Assembly (NCBI GenBank): GCA_964538455.1 | Contig: CAZIDZ010000010.1 | Location: 1-64,000 of the forward strand | DNA from: JAZDLX01 sp964538455 | Lineage (GTDB): Bacteria; Electryoneota; Electryoneia; Electryoneales; Electryoneaceae | Direction: 5' to 3' | DNA length: 64,000 bases | Notes under the pieces: generated by a model | What the model saw: the letters and a program-made list of their open reading frames with translations, nothing else | Database searches by the model: none | Told to the model about the DNA's origin: nothing | Shown: positions 25,386-34,036 of the stretch, one piece after another | How the letters are laid out: the number at the start of each line of letters is the position of its first letter | Numbering within the stretch: the first letter of the stretch is position 1 | Translations under genes and position numbers: made by a program

Positions 25386-26366
25386 TCAGGCCTCGCTGAT
25401 GGTTTCCGTCTGCTGCTTTAAAGTCAAAGCCTGACGCTGGCGATGCCGTCTGTCGTCAAACACTCCAGCCACTCCGAGCAGCACCAGAGCCGCTCCAGCC
25501 AGGGTGTTCACGGTCAGCGGTTCATGCAGCAGCAGCCATCCGAGAAAAACCGCGATCACCGGATTGACGTACGCATAGGTGGAAACGATCGATGTCGGGA
25601 GCAATTTCAGCACTTTCATGAATGAGGTGAAGGCGATCAACGACCCGGCGACGATCAGGTAAGCCAACCCGCCCCATGCCGCAGGTTCCGGCCTGTGCCA
25701 TTTTTCGCCTGCCAGCAGCACCATCAACACGAATCCCCCAAGCCCGATCAACTGCTGCCAACCGGCGATCGCCATCGAGCCAAGTTTCACGGGACGCCGC
25801 GCCATCAGCACCATCCCCATTCCCCAGAACATGGGGGCTGCCAGCAACGCGATCACACTCAGCGCGTCCGCATGCCGTCCCCCCTGAATCTCCGGGTAGG
25901 TGAGCACGCCGAGCCCCGAAAAACCGACCAGCAAGGCTCCAATGAGACGCACGCTGGGAGTTCTACGGTCGAGAATCGCTTCGTACAACGCGGTCCAAAT
26001 CGGGAGCGCACCGACAATCAATGCGGCATATCCGGAATCCGCGCGCTGTTCGCCCCAATTGACAAGGCCGTTGCCGCCGATCCAAAGCAGCAGGCCCGAA
26101 ATCACCAGCGTCACGAATTCGCCACGGCCTGGCCGAACGCGGACGCCACGCAGCCGAGCCCCCACCAACAGGATCAAGCTGGCAGGAAGCAGACGCATCG
26201 CCCCGAGGGTGAATGGCTCGAACCCGTTCCCCTCCCGCACCGCGACACGAATCGCCAGGTAGGTGCTTCCCCAGATGAGATAAATCACAAGCAGATGGAA
26301 AAGACCGACCAGGGGCAGGTCTCCGCCTGCCGTACCTCGATGTGGATTGCTTTGGCTTTGATTCAT
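25386..26366 (-). CDS. EamA (DMT superfamily) metabolite transporter
   Basis: 326 residues with ten predicted hydrophobic segments in two EamA halves (about 20-150 and 165-300). The first half has the IYLIWGSTYLAIRV motif and the second YAYVNPVIAVFLGWLLLHEPL, both typical of RhaT/YdcZ-type drug/metabolite exporters. The ATG at 26366 has GGAG six bases upstream; a TTG two codons earlier would overlap it. Both ends are Ser/Gln-rich and cytoplasmic. Substrate unknown. It is divergent from the carboxypeptidase gene, with about 170 bases between the starts. Confidence 0.9.
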   Translation of the reverse strand: MNQSQSNPHRGTAGGDLPLVGLFHLLVIYLIWGSTYLAIRVAVREGNGFEPFTLGAMRLLPASLILLVGARLRGVRVRPGRGEFVTLVISGLLLWIGGNGLVNWGEQRADSGYAALIVGALPIWTALYEAILDRRTPSVRLIGALLVGFSGLGVLTYPEIQGGRHADALSVIALLAAPMFWGMGMVLMARRPVKLGSMAIAGWQQLIGLGGFVLMVLLAGEKWHRPEPAAWGGLAYLIVAGSLIAFTSFMKVLKLLPTSIVSTYAYVNPVIAVFLGWLLLHEPLTVNTLAGAALVLLGVAGVFDDRRHRQRQALTLKQQTETISEA

Positions 26367-26535
26367 GGACAACTCCAGGGAATCGGCTCAACGAGGCGGA
26401 ATCTACACTCCTCGGATTCGCCATTCGTCCGGATTTTTTCGCTTACACTCTCCGGCTCTCCCAAAGGGTTTGCCGTATATTTCACAGGATCTTACGTTGA
26501 ACCGATTAAGAGACAGGTTTTGGATGGAGGACCCG

Positions 26536-28056
26536 ATGGCCGACCCTCGTACGATCTACGACAAATTGAAACAACGGATGGCGGAGGTTGCCGAGCTGGA
26601 GACCATCCGCTGGGTGCTCGAATGGGACGAACAAACGGAGATGCAGTCCGCAGGTGCATCATGGCGGGGACGCCAGGCGGCGCTGATCGATGGGCTCGCC
26701 CATGAGCGAGCTACGGACCCCAAGATCGGGGAGCTGATTTCAGAGCTTGAAAATACAGGAGATGCACTCGGGGAAGCCGACAATCCAGAGCGTGTCAACA
26801 TCCGTGAATGGCGCAGAGATTACGACCGCCGCGTGAAACTCCCGAAGAGCCTCGTCGAGGAGATGACGCGCACCGCAGTAGAAGGCCGCGCGGCGTGGGT
26901 TGAGGCCAGGAAAAACAAGACCTTCTCAACGTTTGCCCCGTGGCTGTCAAAGAGTTTCAAACTCGCCCGCAAAGCCGCCGACCTCTACGGCCATAACGGC
27001 GAACCGTACGATGCGCTGCTCGAAGGGTACGAGCCCGGTATCACCAGCAAACAAGCGTCTGAGATGCTGCGGGATCTCCGCCAGCGGCTGGTGCCGCTGA
27101 TCGAAGCCGTCGCCAACGCCAAACGACGACCCAAGCGCAAGCATCTCCAAGGCAATTTTCCGCTCGCGACACAGCAGGCGTTCAACGCCGAGGTGGCCAC
27201 CTGGATCGGCTATGATTTGACACGGGGCGGCATCGGCGAAACCGTCCACCCCTTTTGCATCACACTCGGCCCCGACGATATCCGTTTTGGCACTCGATAC
27301 CGCGAAAACGACTTCAGCGATGCCTTGACCAGTTCGCTTCACGAGGCGGGGCATGGGATCTACGAACAGGGGCTGCTCCGCGAGCACTTTGGCACGCCGC
27401 TCGGCACGGCAGTCTCGCTCGGCGTTCACGAATCCCAGTCCCGGATGTGGGAAAACCGGATCGGACGCAGTCACGCATTCTGGGAGATCTGGCTTCCGCG
27501 CGCGGGCAATCACTTTCCCGAACTGGTGAAGCGCAAGGTCGACGACGTCCACTTTGCCATCAACGACATCCAACCCAGCCTGATCCGCGTGGAGGCGGAT
27601 GAACTGACTTACAACCTGCACATCCTGATCCGTTTCGAATTGGAGATTGCGTTGTTGAGCGGCGATCTGGCCGTGAACGATCTCCCCGGCGCCTGGAACG
27701 AAAAGGTCAGGGAGTACCTCGGAATCGAGGTGCCCGACGATACTCAGGGCTGCCTCCAGGACATCCACTGGTCGGTGGGACTGATCGGTTACTTCCCCAC
27801 CTACGCGCTCGGCAACATTTACTCAGCACAATTCGTTGAGGCCGCGGAAAAGGATCTCGGCGGCTTCGAGGACATCCTGCGCAAGGAACAGCCGCTGGTC
27901 ATTCGCGACTGGTTCAACGAGAAAATCCACAGCCAGGGACGGCGGTACATGCCGTCCGAGCTTGTGGAAAAGGTAAGCGGCAGACCGCCATCCGCCGAGG
28001 CATTGACCGCCTACCTGAGCGGAAAAGTGAAGGATCTTTACGGGGCGTCTGTCTGA
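26536..28056 (+). CDS. Carboxypeptidase Taq (M32 metallopeptidase)
   Basis: 506 residues, the usual size for M32. The zinc-binding HExxH appears as SSLHEAGHGIYEQGL near residue 270, followed by GVHESQSRMWEN, which contributes the third ligand, and the family motif IRVEADELTYNLHILIRFE. It removes C-terminal residues from peptides in the cytoplasm. The ATG at 26536 has GGAGG five bases upstream, so the 57-codon upstream extension is not used. A TATATT hexamer at 26479-26484 lies about 50 bases before the start and may be the -10 box. Ends at a strong terminator. Confidence 0.94.
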   Translation: MADPRTIYDKLKQRMAEVAELETIRWVLEWDEQTEMQSAGASWRGRQAALIDGLAHERATDPKIGELISELENTGDALGEADNPERVNIREWRRDYDRRVKLPKSLVEEMTRTAVEGRAAWVEARKNKTFSTFAPWLSKSFKLARKAADLYGHNGEPYDALLEGYEPGITSKQASEMLRDLRQRLVPLIEAVANAKRRPKRKHLQGNFPLATQQAFNAEVATWIGYDLTRGGIGETVHPFCITLGPDDIRFGTRYRENDFSDALTSSLHEAGHGIYEQGLLREHFGTPLGTAVSLGVHESQSRMWENRIGRSHAFWEIWLPRAGNHFPELVKRKVDDVHFAINDIQPSLIRVEADELTYNLHILIRFELEIALLSGDLAVNDLPGAWNEKVREYLGIEVPDDTQGCLQDIHWSVGLIGYFPTYALGNIYSAQFVEAAEKDLGGFEDILRKEQPLVIRDWFNEKIHSQGRRYMPSELVEKVSGRPPSAEALTAYLSGKVKDLYGASV

Positions 28057-28080
28057 AGTGACAGAGCCTTCAACACGCAG

Positions 28081-28120
28081 GCCCCTTCCGCCGAACCGCG
28101 GACGGGGCTATTTCTTTTTC
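28081..28120 (+). terminator. Rho-independent terminator, possibly bidirectional
   Basis: GCCCCTTCCGC at 28081-28091 pairs with GCGGACGGGGC at 28098-28108 (one mismatch, six-base loop), followed by TATTTCTTTTTC. It closes the carboxypeptidase gene and overlaps the last codon of the convergent UPF0316 gene. Confidence 0.75.
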
Positions 28121-28707
28121 GCGATGCGTTTGCGCAGATGGAAGGGAAGGGCAACCCGGTGCACGCTCGGCGGAAAAACGCCTTCGCGGACGAAACGAAC
28201 ATCTTCGGCGGAATAAAATGCGTTCGGATTGTATGCATGGATCAACTGCACGACGCCTTCGAGGTCGTGCCTCTGAAGCAGCATGAAGAGGATTTTGACC
28301 GGACCCCGTGCCCCCTCCGCATCCACGCTGGTGAGCCCGTAATTCAATTCGCGCAGCTTGTTGGCGAGTTCGGTTGCATCGGTGTGGGTGATGATCCGCA
28401 GGATGACCATCCCGATTGCGAGCTTGCTTTCGATCCAGATGCCCACCCAGGTGCCCGCCGCAAAACCGCCTGCATAGGCCACGTAATAGTACCATTCGTT
28501 AAGATTTTTCATTATCTGGCCGACCGCGACGATCCAGATCAGCACCTCGAAAAATCCGAGAATCGGCGCCACTGCCCGCATTCCGCGGGAGACAAAAATG
28601 ACCCGAATCGTCCCGATCGAAACATCCATGATGCGGGCGAAGAAAATGGCCGCTGGGAGCAACACCAATGAAAATAGAGTGCTGCCTGTTGCCGCGAGTT
28701 CAATCAT
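28108..28707 (-). CDS. UPF0316 membrane protein (DUF5698/DUF2179)
   Basis: 199 residues. The N-terminal 100 residues hold three hydrophobic segments, with the family motif FFARIMDVSIGTIRVIFVSRG. The cytoplasmic C-terminal part is the DUF2179 domain (THTDATELANKLRELNYGLT, with the following VDAEG). Function is unknown; DUF2179 is suspected to bind nucleotides. Normal length. It converges with the carboxypeptidase gene, sharing the terminator between them. Confidence 0.88.
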   Translation of the reverse strand: MIELAATGSTLFSLVLLPAAIFFARIMDVSIGTIRVIFVSRGMRAVAPILGFFEVLIWIVAVGQIMKNLNEWYYYVAYAGGFAAGTWVGIWIESKLAIGMVILRIITHTDATELANKLRELNYGLTSVDAEGARGPVKILFMLLQRHDLEGVVQLIHAYNPNAFYSAEDVRFVREGVFPPSVHRVALPFHLRKRIAKKK

Positions 28708-28823
28708 GGGACAGCTTCTTTTCTTTTTTCAGAACTGCACCGGGGCCGTAAGAAACAGCCGCAAGCCGCCAGCGTCAAGGAATGCTCTCTTCGAGGGCTC
28801 CACGAAAGGGCGCGGACGCGCCC

Positions 28824-29648
28824 TCATTCCTCATCGTCCTGTTTCAGTCCCCGGAGGTGAACGACCAGCATCAGGAACCCGACAACGAACAGCAGTCCGA
28901 AGAGAACCACCTGCGCCGGTGAAGCTGGAGTTCCCGCCTTCTGCATGAACGCGATCATCGCCAGAATCGCGAGCAGCAGCGTAGCCACTTTTACAAGAAT
29001 CACCGAGGCGATCAGGTAACCGGCCGGGTGGTTGCGCCAGAGCAGGACGCCGGAGGTCAGGGCGAGGGGCACGACGATGCCCAGATCCATCACCTGAATC
29101 GTCAGGTTCCCGCCGTTCTCCTCGAGCACGGATTGCGGCAGGCTGCCCGAGAAGGTGGCAGGCAGGATGATCGATCCCAGCCACATGATGCCGACCAGCG
29201 CTCCGGCAACGATCATGTACGCAGCAACGACCTTGCGCGGATAGGTTTCGTCGTATCGACCCGCCAGCTCCTTCGCGTCGATGGATGAAAAACCTACAAT
29301 CAGCGCGGCGAGGGACATGGAAAAGATGGCGACGACGACGAGCCACAGCCGGTTGAACGGAAGCAACATCGCGTAACTGAGATACGTATAAGCGAAGTAG
29401 GCGAGCTGGCCGAGGAGCAGGATGTCCCCCCGCTGCGAACCCCGGAACGACAGGATCAGCGCGCCGAAGGTGACCGGGACGGCAAAGACGAGTGTCACCA
29501 GGTCCTGGCCGACCGCCTGCGCCTCCAGAGAACGGGGTACTGCTCCGTAGAACCCCTGGACGAATAACCCGGTAAGCGTCGCCCAGACCGCAAACGGAAT
29601 CACGGCCATCGCGAGAAGGTAGATCGTCCTCGGCAGCCTTCCCATCAT
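28824..29648 (-). CDS. Multi-pass membrane protein of unknown function
   Basis: About 274 residues with seven to eight hydrophobic segments (for example TIYLLAMAVIPFAVWATL, VVAAYMIVAGALVGIMWLGS and LFGLLFVVGFLMLVVHL). A short charged C-terminus ends in KQDDEE. I recognise no family. The ATG at 29648, next to a purine-rich GGAAAGGGTGTGGAAG stretch, is preferred over a TTG at 29690. It lies between the UPF0316 gene and the HD-GYP gene on the same strand, with gaps of about 115 and 135 bases, so an operon is not certain. Confidence 0.75.
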   Translation of the reverse strand: MMGRLPRTIYLLAMAVIPFAVWATLTGLFVQGFYGAVPRSLEAQAVGQDLVTLVFAVPVTFGALILSFRGSQRGDILLLGQLAYFAYTYLSYAMLLPFNRLWLVVVAIFSMSLAALIVGFSSIDAKELAGRYDETYPRKVVAAYMIVAGALVGIMWLGSIILPATFSGSLPQSVLEENGGNLTIQVMDLGIVVPLALTSGVLLWRNHPAGYLIASVILVKVATLLLAILAMIAFMQKAGTPASPAQVVLFGLLFVVGFLMLVVHLRGLKQDDEE

Positions 29649-29712
29649 CTTCCACACCCTTTCCTGCACGCTTTGACGGGCAAGATACAAGAAAAAGAGT
29701 GCGGATTTATGC

Positions 29713-29766
29713 CAAAAGTGACAGTTACTTTTGAAGACTTCGGTTCAAAAGAAACTGTCACTTTTG
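29713..29766. repeat. Nested inverted-repeat element, second type
   Basis: A 23-bp inverted repeat (29713-29735 against 29744-29766, one mismatch) around an eight-base loop. Each arm is itself a hairpin, AAAAGT-N7-ACTTTT, so it has the same nested design as the element at 494-636 but a different sequence (CAAAAGTGACAGTT). It lies just downstream of the HD-GYP gene, where it may also act as a terminator-like structure. Confidence 0.7.
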
Positions 29767-29783
29767 AGCAATTTGACACTGCA

Positions 29784-30965
29784 TCAGATAATCAATTCGA
29801 GATGAGCCTCTTCCTCGCTTTTCAAATCGACCTCTTCGGGGTCGATCGCGTGGCCCTGGGCATCGAGCGTAATCAGGACAATCGGTTTCGCATACTCGTG
29901 CGGATTGGCTTCCTTGATGTAACCGCGCGCACCATCCCATTTGCCTGATGTGGTGGCCTTAATCCTGACCTCACTGCCCTGCGGGAAAAACTGGACGACC
30001 TTGGTCAGAGCACGGAGTACGTGCGGGTTGAAAACCGTTCCGGCTCCCTGCACCATCTCCGACACCGCGGCCTGGGGCGTATGGTGTTTGCCGTCGAACT
30101 CCCCCGAGAGGTAATTGTCGTACATATTGGCGACGGCGACGATTTCAGCGTGGCGGAAGATCCGTGTCGGATCCACTTCAACCGTTTTCAACGGGGCGAT
30201 ATTGTCTCCTTTGAGCCCCTGTGGGAAACCCTTGCCATCAGGGCGCTCGTGGTGCTGCAGGATGGTCGTCTGCTCGACATAGCTGTGCGGGTCCGACCCC
30301 TTGAGGATCAGCATTCCATAGGTGGGGTGTTCCCGAAGCAGCCACTTCTCCTGGAAGGAAAGCATGAAATCCTGCTTTCCGACCAGCTGCGGGAAGACTG
30401 TCTTGCCGATGTCGTGCAGCAACGACGCCGAACCGAGCAGTTTCAGCTCCTTGTACTCGTAGTTGAACTGCTGGCCGAGTAGAACGGCGAGCACGGCTGT
30501 GTCGATCGCGTGCTCGATCTCTTTTCCGGTCATGGTTTTCAGCGGCAGGCTGATGAGCAGGGAGACGTTGTTGTCGAGCAATTCCTCGACGATGCCCGAA
30601 ACCGCCTTGTTCACCTCGCCCACGGGAAGGATTTTTTTCAGCGAAGGGTCGTCCGCAAGGCGATGTTTGAGATGCAGGGGGCTGGTGTGGACCCGGTCGA
30701 GCGATTTGGCCACCTCGCCGTAGGACTCGTGCAACCGTTTCGTTGCCGCCGAGCGAACCACTTCGGAGATCACATCGAGGGGCTTGATGTCCTTGGTGGC
30801 TTCGTCGAACAGGTAGAGGTTGTAATAGCCGTGCTTCTTCAGCAGGCGGAGCATATCGTCGGTAAGCTCGTACCCGGCCGCCAGCATCAGCTCTCCCTTC
30901 TCGCTGAAAAGGGATTTGCCGAGCACGTCGCCGACCTTCACCTGATCAAGCTTGATGCTCTTCAT
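29784..30965 (-). CDS. HD-GYP domain protein (putative cyclic di-GMP phosphodiesterase)
   Basis: 393 residues. The N-terminal 130 residues (KLDQVKVGDVLGKSLFS, LLKKHGYYNLYLFD) resemble the DUF3391-like leader found before many HD-GYP domains. The HD-GYP core spans about 140-330, with LLHDIGKTVFP and then HHERPDGKGFPQGL. The Tyr of GYP is Phe here, a tolerated variant; metal ligands are present. The C-terminal 60 residues form a beta-rich domain of unknown role. No receiver domain, in contrast to the protein at 17444. A TATATT at 31071-31066 is a candidate -10 box about 100 bases upstream. Confidence 0.9.
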   Translation of the reverse strand: MKSIKLDQVKVGDVLGKSLFSEKGELMLAAGYELTDDMLRLLKKHGYYNLYLFDEATKDIKPLDVISEVVRSAATKRLHESYGEVAKSLDRVHTSPLHLKHRLADDPSLKKILPVGEVNKAVSGIVEELLDNNVSLLISLPLKTMTGKEIEHAIDTAVLAVLLGQQFNYEYKELKLLGSASLLHDIGKTVFPQLVGKQDFMLSFQEKWLLREHPTYGMLILKGSDPHSYVEQTTILQHHERPDGKGFPQGLKGDNIAPLKTVEVDPTRIFRHAEIVAVANMYDNYLSGEFDGKHHTPQAAVSEMVQGAGTVFNPHVLRALTKVVQFFPQGSEVRIKATTSGKWDGARGYIKEANPHEYAKPIVLITLDAQGHAIDPEEVDLKSEEEAHLELII

Positions 30966-31219
30966 TGCACCCCGTTACCGACCATACTTCTACTCTAGGA
31001 ATACCTGATAGAAACCGACATTCCCCGCATGATTCGGAAAAAGACGCAGCTTCTTCAGCGAACTCAATATACAATAACGGGTTGTAAATTTGCTCCCGCT
31101 GGGGAATAGAGCAGAAAAAAGCCCAATAGCGAGAAAAGGGCCGGAAAATCGAACCGGTTCGGCACACATCCCGCTTTCAAGCAGCGGCGGGTATCTTTTG
31201 GGGCGACTGTAGACGGCAA
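30966..31219. other. Intergenic, upstream of the HD-GYP gene
   Basis: About 250 bases with no gene. I looked for a cyclic di-GMP riboswitch in front of the HD-GYP gene and found no match to the class I core. A TTGTATATTG motif near 31064-31073 (reverse strand) may be a promoter. Confidence 0.35.
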
Positions 31220-31370
31220 CCCGGATTTTTAAATCCGGGATCCTCAAGGACGAAGTGTCTCTTTTTCCCGGAATCAAGATTCCGGGCTACGATTTTTACT
31301 CAGACATAACAACTGTGAAACCCGGGTTGACGAGCAACCCGGGCCACCCGACAGATTCCGGGCTACACGC
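31220..31370. repeat. Cluster of CCCGG-type hairpins, including CCCGGG repeat copy C
   Basis: Three consecutive palindromes: CCCGGATTT/AAATCCGGG at 31220-31239, CCCGGAATC/GATTCCGGG at 31267-31286, and the CCCGGG-cored repeat at 31316-31352 with the same ends as the copies at 649 and 11780. The string ATTCCGGGCTAC occurs after the second palindrome and again after the third. Similar TGCCGGGCTAC follows the hairpins at 11609 and 11695. Confidence 0.65.
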
Positions 31371-31380
31371 CCGTGCTGTT

Positions 31381-31416
31381 GAAAAGAAAACCCGATCGCC
31401 TTATCAACGACCGGGT
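31381..31416 (-). terminator. Terminator of the ribosomal supercluster
   Basis: On the reverse strand ACCCGGTCG (31416-31408) pairs with CGATCGGGT (31398-31390) with one mismatch over a nine-base loop, followed by TTTCTTTTC. It lies about 30 bases after the rplQ stop. Confidence 0.78.
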
Positions 31417-31444
31417 CGGATAGATCAAATTATGCGTGGGAAGG

Positions 31445-32272
31445 TTATTTCTTCTTCCCTTTGGTACCGGATTTCGAAGCGTCCGCCTTGGGCTTCGTTG
31501 ACTTCTTTGCAGCGGAACCGGTCTTCGGCTTGGCGGATTTCGGGGCGGCTTTTGGCTTGGCCGCTTTCTCCTTGGCGGGAGCCTCCGCCTTGGCCTTTTT
31601 CTCCGTCTTCTTCCCGGCGGAGGGCTTGGCAGCCTTGCCGGCTTTTTCGTCCTTCTTCGCGGCGGCTTTCTTCGCAGCGGGCTTCTTCGGGGCAGGTTTC
31701 TTCTTCGTGGCAGCCTTTTTCGGAGCGGCTTTCTTTGGCTTCTCCCCGGCCTTCTTCTCCGGCTTCGGCTCCGCAGGCTCTGCTACGGCTGGCTCCGTCC
31801 CGGCTGCTTCGGCGGCTTCTTCCTCTTCCGCGGCCTCAGCGGCCTTCTCCTCGGCCTGCTTCGGCTTGGCGGTCTTCTTCGCGGCGGGCTTGCGCTTCTT
31901 CTTGGTCTCATCCGCGGCAAAGCCGACCAGCTCGAGGATCGCCATTTCGGCGCCGTCGCCGTGACGGTTGTCGAGCTTGACAATCCGCGTGTAGCCGCCG
32001 TTGCGGTCACGGAACTTCGGGCCGATTTTCTCGAAGAGTTCCTTAACGGTATCCCGGCTGCGCAGCTTCGAAAGCACGTGGCGGCGCGCGGCAACGTCAC
32101 CCCTGCGCGCAAAGGTGATGATCCGCTCGGCGAAACGGCGTGCGGCGCGCGCCTTGGGCAGCGTTGTGATAATCTTCTTGTGGGTGACCAGCGCTGTGGT
32201 CAGGTTCGCCAGCAACGCCTTGCGGTGTGCCGGCGTGCGGTTAAGCCCCACATTGTTTTTGCGGTGACGCAC
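31445..32272 (-). CDS. rplQ: Ribosomal protein L17 with a long Lys/Ala/Pro-rich C-terminal tail
   Basis: 275 residues. Residues 1-120 are a normal L17 (MRHRKNNVGLNRTPAHRKAL, DTVKELFEKIGPKFRDRNGG, AILELVGF). The remaining 150 residues form a low-complexity tail made of KKA, KPA and AEEAA blocks, resembling the C-terminal domain of histone H1 or bacterial H1-like proteins. The usual length is 115-130, although some FCB bacteria carry shorter tails. The tail is acidic near its start (EEEEAAEAAG) and then strongly basic. Start is GTG at 32272. Last gene of the alpha operon. Confidence 0.93.
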   Translation of the reverse strand: MRHRKNNVGLNRTPAHRKALLANLTTALVTHKKIITTLPKARAARRFAERIITFARRGDVAARRHVLSKLRSRDTVKELFEKIGPKFRDRNGGYTRIVKLDNRHGDGAEMAILELVGFAADETKKKRKPAAKKTAKPKQAEEKAAEAAEEEEAAEAAGTEPAVAEPAEPKPEKKAGEKPKKAAPKKAATKKKPAPKKPAAKKAAAKKDEKAGKAAKPSAGKKTEKKAKAEAPAKEKAAKPKAAPKSAKPKTGSAAKKSTKPKADASKSGTKGKKK

Positions 32273-32349
32273 GGTTCAACTCCTTGCGTGCTCCGGCGAT
32301 CCGGCTGAAACATCATCGTTTCGTCCGGCCGCCAAAGCTTCAACCGGGA

Positions 32350-33348
32350 TCAGGCGCTGGCCTCGGACCCCAGGTACTTGTCCACGTCCATGCCGAACTC
32401 GAGACCCTTGCCCTCGAGCTTTTCCTGAAGCTCGACGTAGGATTTGCGGCCGAAATTCTTGAAGTTCAGCAGCTCATCCTCGGTGTGCTTGACGAGATCG
32501 GCCACGGACTTAATCGCCGCGTCCTTGAGGCAGTTGGCGCTGCGTACGGAGAGCTCGAGGCTCTCAACGGGCTGCTTCAGCAGCTTACGGATTCGCAGCA
32601 CCTCCTCGTCGATCTCCTGCTCGGGTTCTTCCTCGGCCGTCTGGTCGAGGTTGATGAAGAGCTGGATGTGATCGCGGAGGATCTTCGCCGCCTGGCTGAG
32701 CGCGTCGTCCGGCGTAATGCTGCCGTCGGTCCAGATCTCGAGGTTCAGCTTTTCATAGTCCGTGCGCTGACCAACGCGCGTGTTCTCGACGCTGAAGGTG
32801 ACATTGCGCACCGGGCTGAAGATGCTGTCGATCGGGATCGTACCGATGGACATGTTGGCCTCGCGGTTCTCGTCGGCGGTGAAATAGCCGCGCCCGCGCT
32901 TGATCGTCAGCTCAATCGAGAAGCTTGCCTCCTCGGTGAGCGTGGCGATGTGGTGTTCGGGGTTGAGGACCTCGAAATCGGTGTTGCCCTTTTGCAGGTC
33001 CGCGGCGGTAAACTCGCCGACGCCCTTGAACGAGAGGGTCACCTTGTTCGGCCGCTTGTTGAGCAGCTTGAGGCGAACCTCCTTGAGGTTGAGCACGATT
33101 TCGGCGGCATCCTCGATCACGCCGGGGATGGTCGAAAATTCGTGCAGCACCGCGGGCTCGGCCTCGATGCGCACGGCACTGATCGCAGCTCCCTGAAGGG
33201 AGGCGAGCAGCACGCGGCGCAGGCTGTTGCCAATGGTCACACCAAAACCACGCTCGAGCGGGTGGACGAAGAACTTGCCGTACGTGGCACAGTAGGTACC
33301 CTCGTCCAGCTCGATGATTTCCGGCATCTGAAAGTTCAGGGTGCTCAT
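32350..33348 (-). CDS. rpoA: DNA-directed RNA polymerase subunit alpha
   Basis: 332 residues. The N-terminal domain (about 1-235) carries dimerisation and assembly segments such as GFGVTIGNSLRRVLLASL. A linker rich in Glu follows. The C-terminal domain (about 265-325) has the DNA- and activator-binding helix-hairpin-helix with RSANCLKDAAI, whose Arg and Asn correspond to the UP-element contacts, and NFGRKSYVELQEKL. Located between rpsD and rplQ, the conserved order of the alpha operon. Confidence 0.98.
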   Translation of the reverse strand: MSTLNFQMPEIIELDEGTYCATYGKFFVHPLERGFGVTIGNSLRRVLLASLQGAAISAVRIEAEPAVLHEFSTIPGVIEDAAEIVLNLKEVRLKLLNKRPNKVTLSFKGVGEFTAADLQKGNTDFEVLNPEHHIATLTEEASFSIELTIKRGRGYFTADENREANMSIGTIPIDSIFSPVRNVTFSVENTRVGQRTDYEKLNLEIWTDGSITPDDALSQAAKILRDHIQLFINLDQTAEEEPEQEIDEEVLRIRKLLKQPVESLELSVRSANCLKDAAIKSVADLVKHTEDELLNFKNFGRKSYVELQEKLEGKGLEFGMDVDKYLGSEASA

Positions 33349-33375
33349 TCAGGTTCTCCCTGAAGCGAATGAACG

Positions 33376-34005
33376 TTACTTCGAGTACAACTCGACGACG
33401 GCCTGCTCGTTGACGTCGAGCGGGATGTCCGTACGTGCGGGCAACTGGGTCATGCGTCCCTCGAGCTTCGCTTTGTCGAGCTCGAGGTGCTGAGCCAGCT
33501 TGCCCTCCTTGACACGGCGCAGGCTGTCATGGATAACCGACGTCCGCCGGCTCTGGGGCTTGACCCGGACGACGTCGCCGGGATTGACCAGGAAGCTTGG
33601 GATGTCGACGATGTGGTCGTTGACCGTGAAATGACGGTGCCGCACGAGTTGACGCGCTGCTCGAAGACTCGGCGCGAACCCGAGGCGATAAACCACGTTA
33701 TCGAGGCGTCGCTCGAGCATCTGCAACAGGTTTTCACCAGTGATGCCCTTCTGGCGGTTCGCCTCTTCGTAGTAGTTGCGGAACTGCGCTTCGAGCACGC
33801 CGTAGATGCGACGGATCTTCTGCTTCTCCCGCAACTGGATGCCGTACTCGCTGCGTTTGCGGCGGCGTCCCTGGCCATGCTGGCCGGGGGCGAACTCCTT
33901 GCGCTCGAACGAGCATTTCGGTCCGTAGCAACGTTCGCCCTTGAGGTACAGTTTTTGACCCTCGCGGCGGCAAAGCTTGCAGACCGGGCCAGTGTAACGA
34001 GCCAT
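33376..34005 (-). CDS. rpsD: Ribosomal protein S4 (zinc-binding form)
   Basis: 209 residues; primary 16S rRNA-binding protein of the small subunit and, in many bacteria, a translational repressor of the alpha operon. The N-terminus has four cysteines (positions 9, 12, 26 and 31, CKLC...CYGPKC), so it is the zinc form. The S4 RNA-binding domain is at about 100-160 (RLDNVVYRLGFAPSLRAARQ). The start ATG at 34005 opens the conserved MARYTGP; a longer frame to 34056 reads through a palindrome and is rejected. A 174-base leader with paired palindromes precedes it. Confidence 0.97.
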   Translation of the reverse strand: MARYTGPVCKLCRREGQKLYLKGERCYGPKCSFERKEFAPGQHGQGRRRKRSEYGIQLREKQKIRRIYGVLEAQFRNYYEEANRQKGITGENLLQMLERRLDNVVYRLGFAPSLRAARQLVRHRHFTVNDHIVDIPSFLVNPGDVVRVKPQSRRTSVIHDSLRRVKEGKLAQHLELDKAKLEGRMTQLPARTDIPLDVNEQAVVELYSK

Positions 34006-34036
34006 GCTGTATCCTGCCTTTCGTTGTGAGGGGACA

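Noticed and set aside
29673..29948. Forward-strand ORF over the palindrome at 29713-29766
   Set aside because: The sequence is generated by the inverted repeat and by the antisense of the HD-GYP gene end.
30966..31219. Cyclic di-GMP riboswitch in front of the HD-GYP gene
   Set aside because: Searched by eye for the class I core on the reverse strand; no matching tetraloop/receptor arrangement was found.
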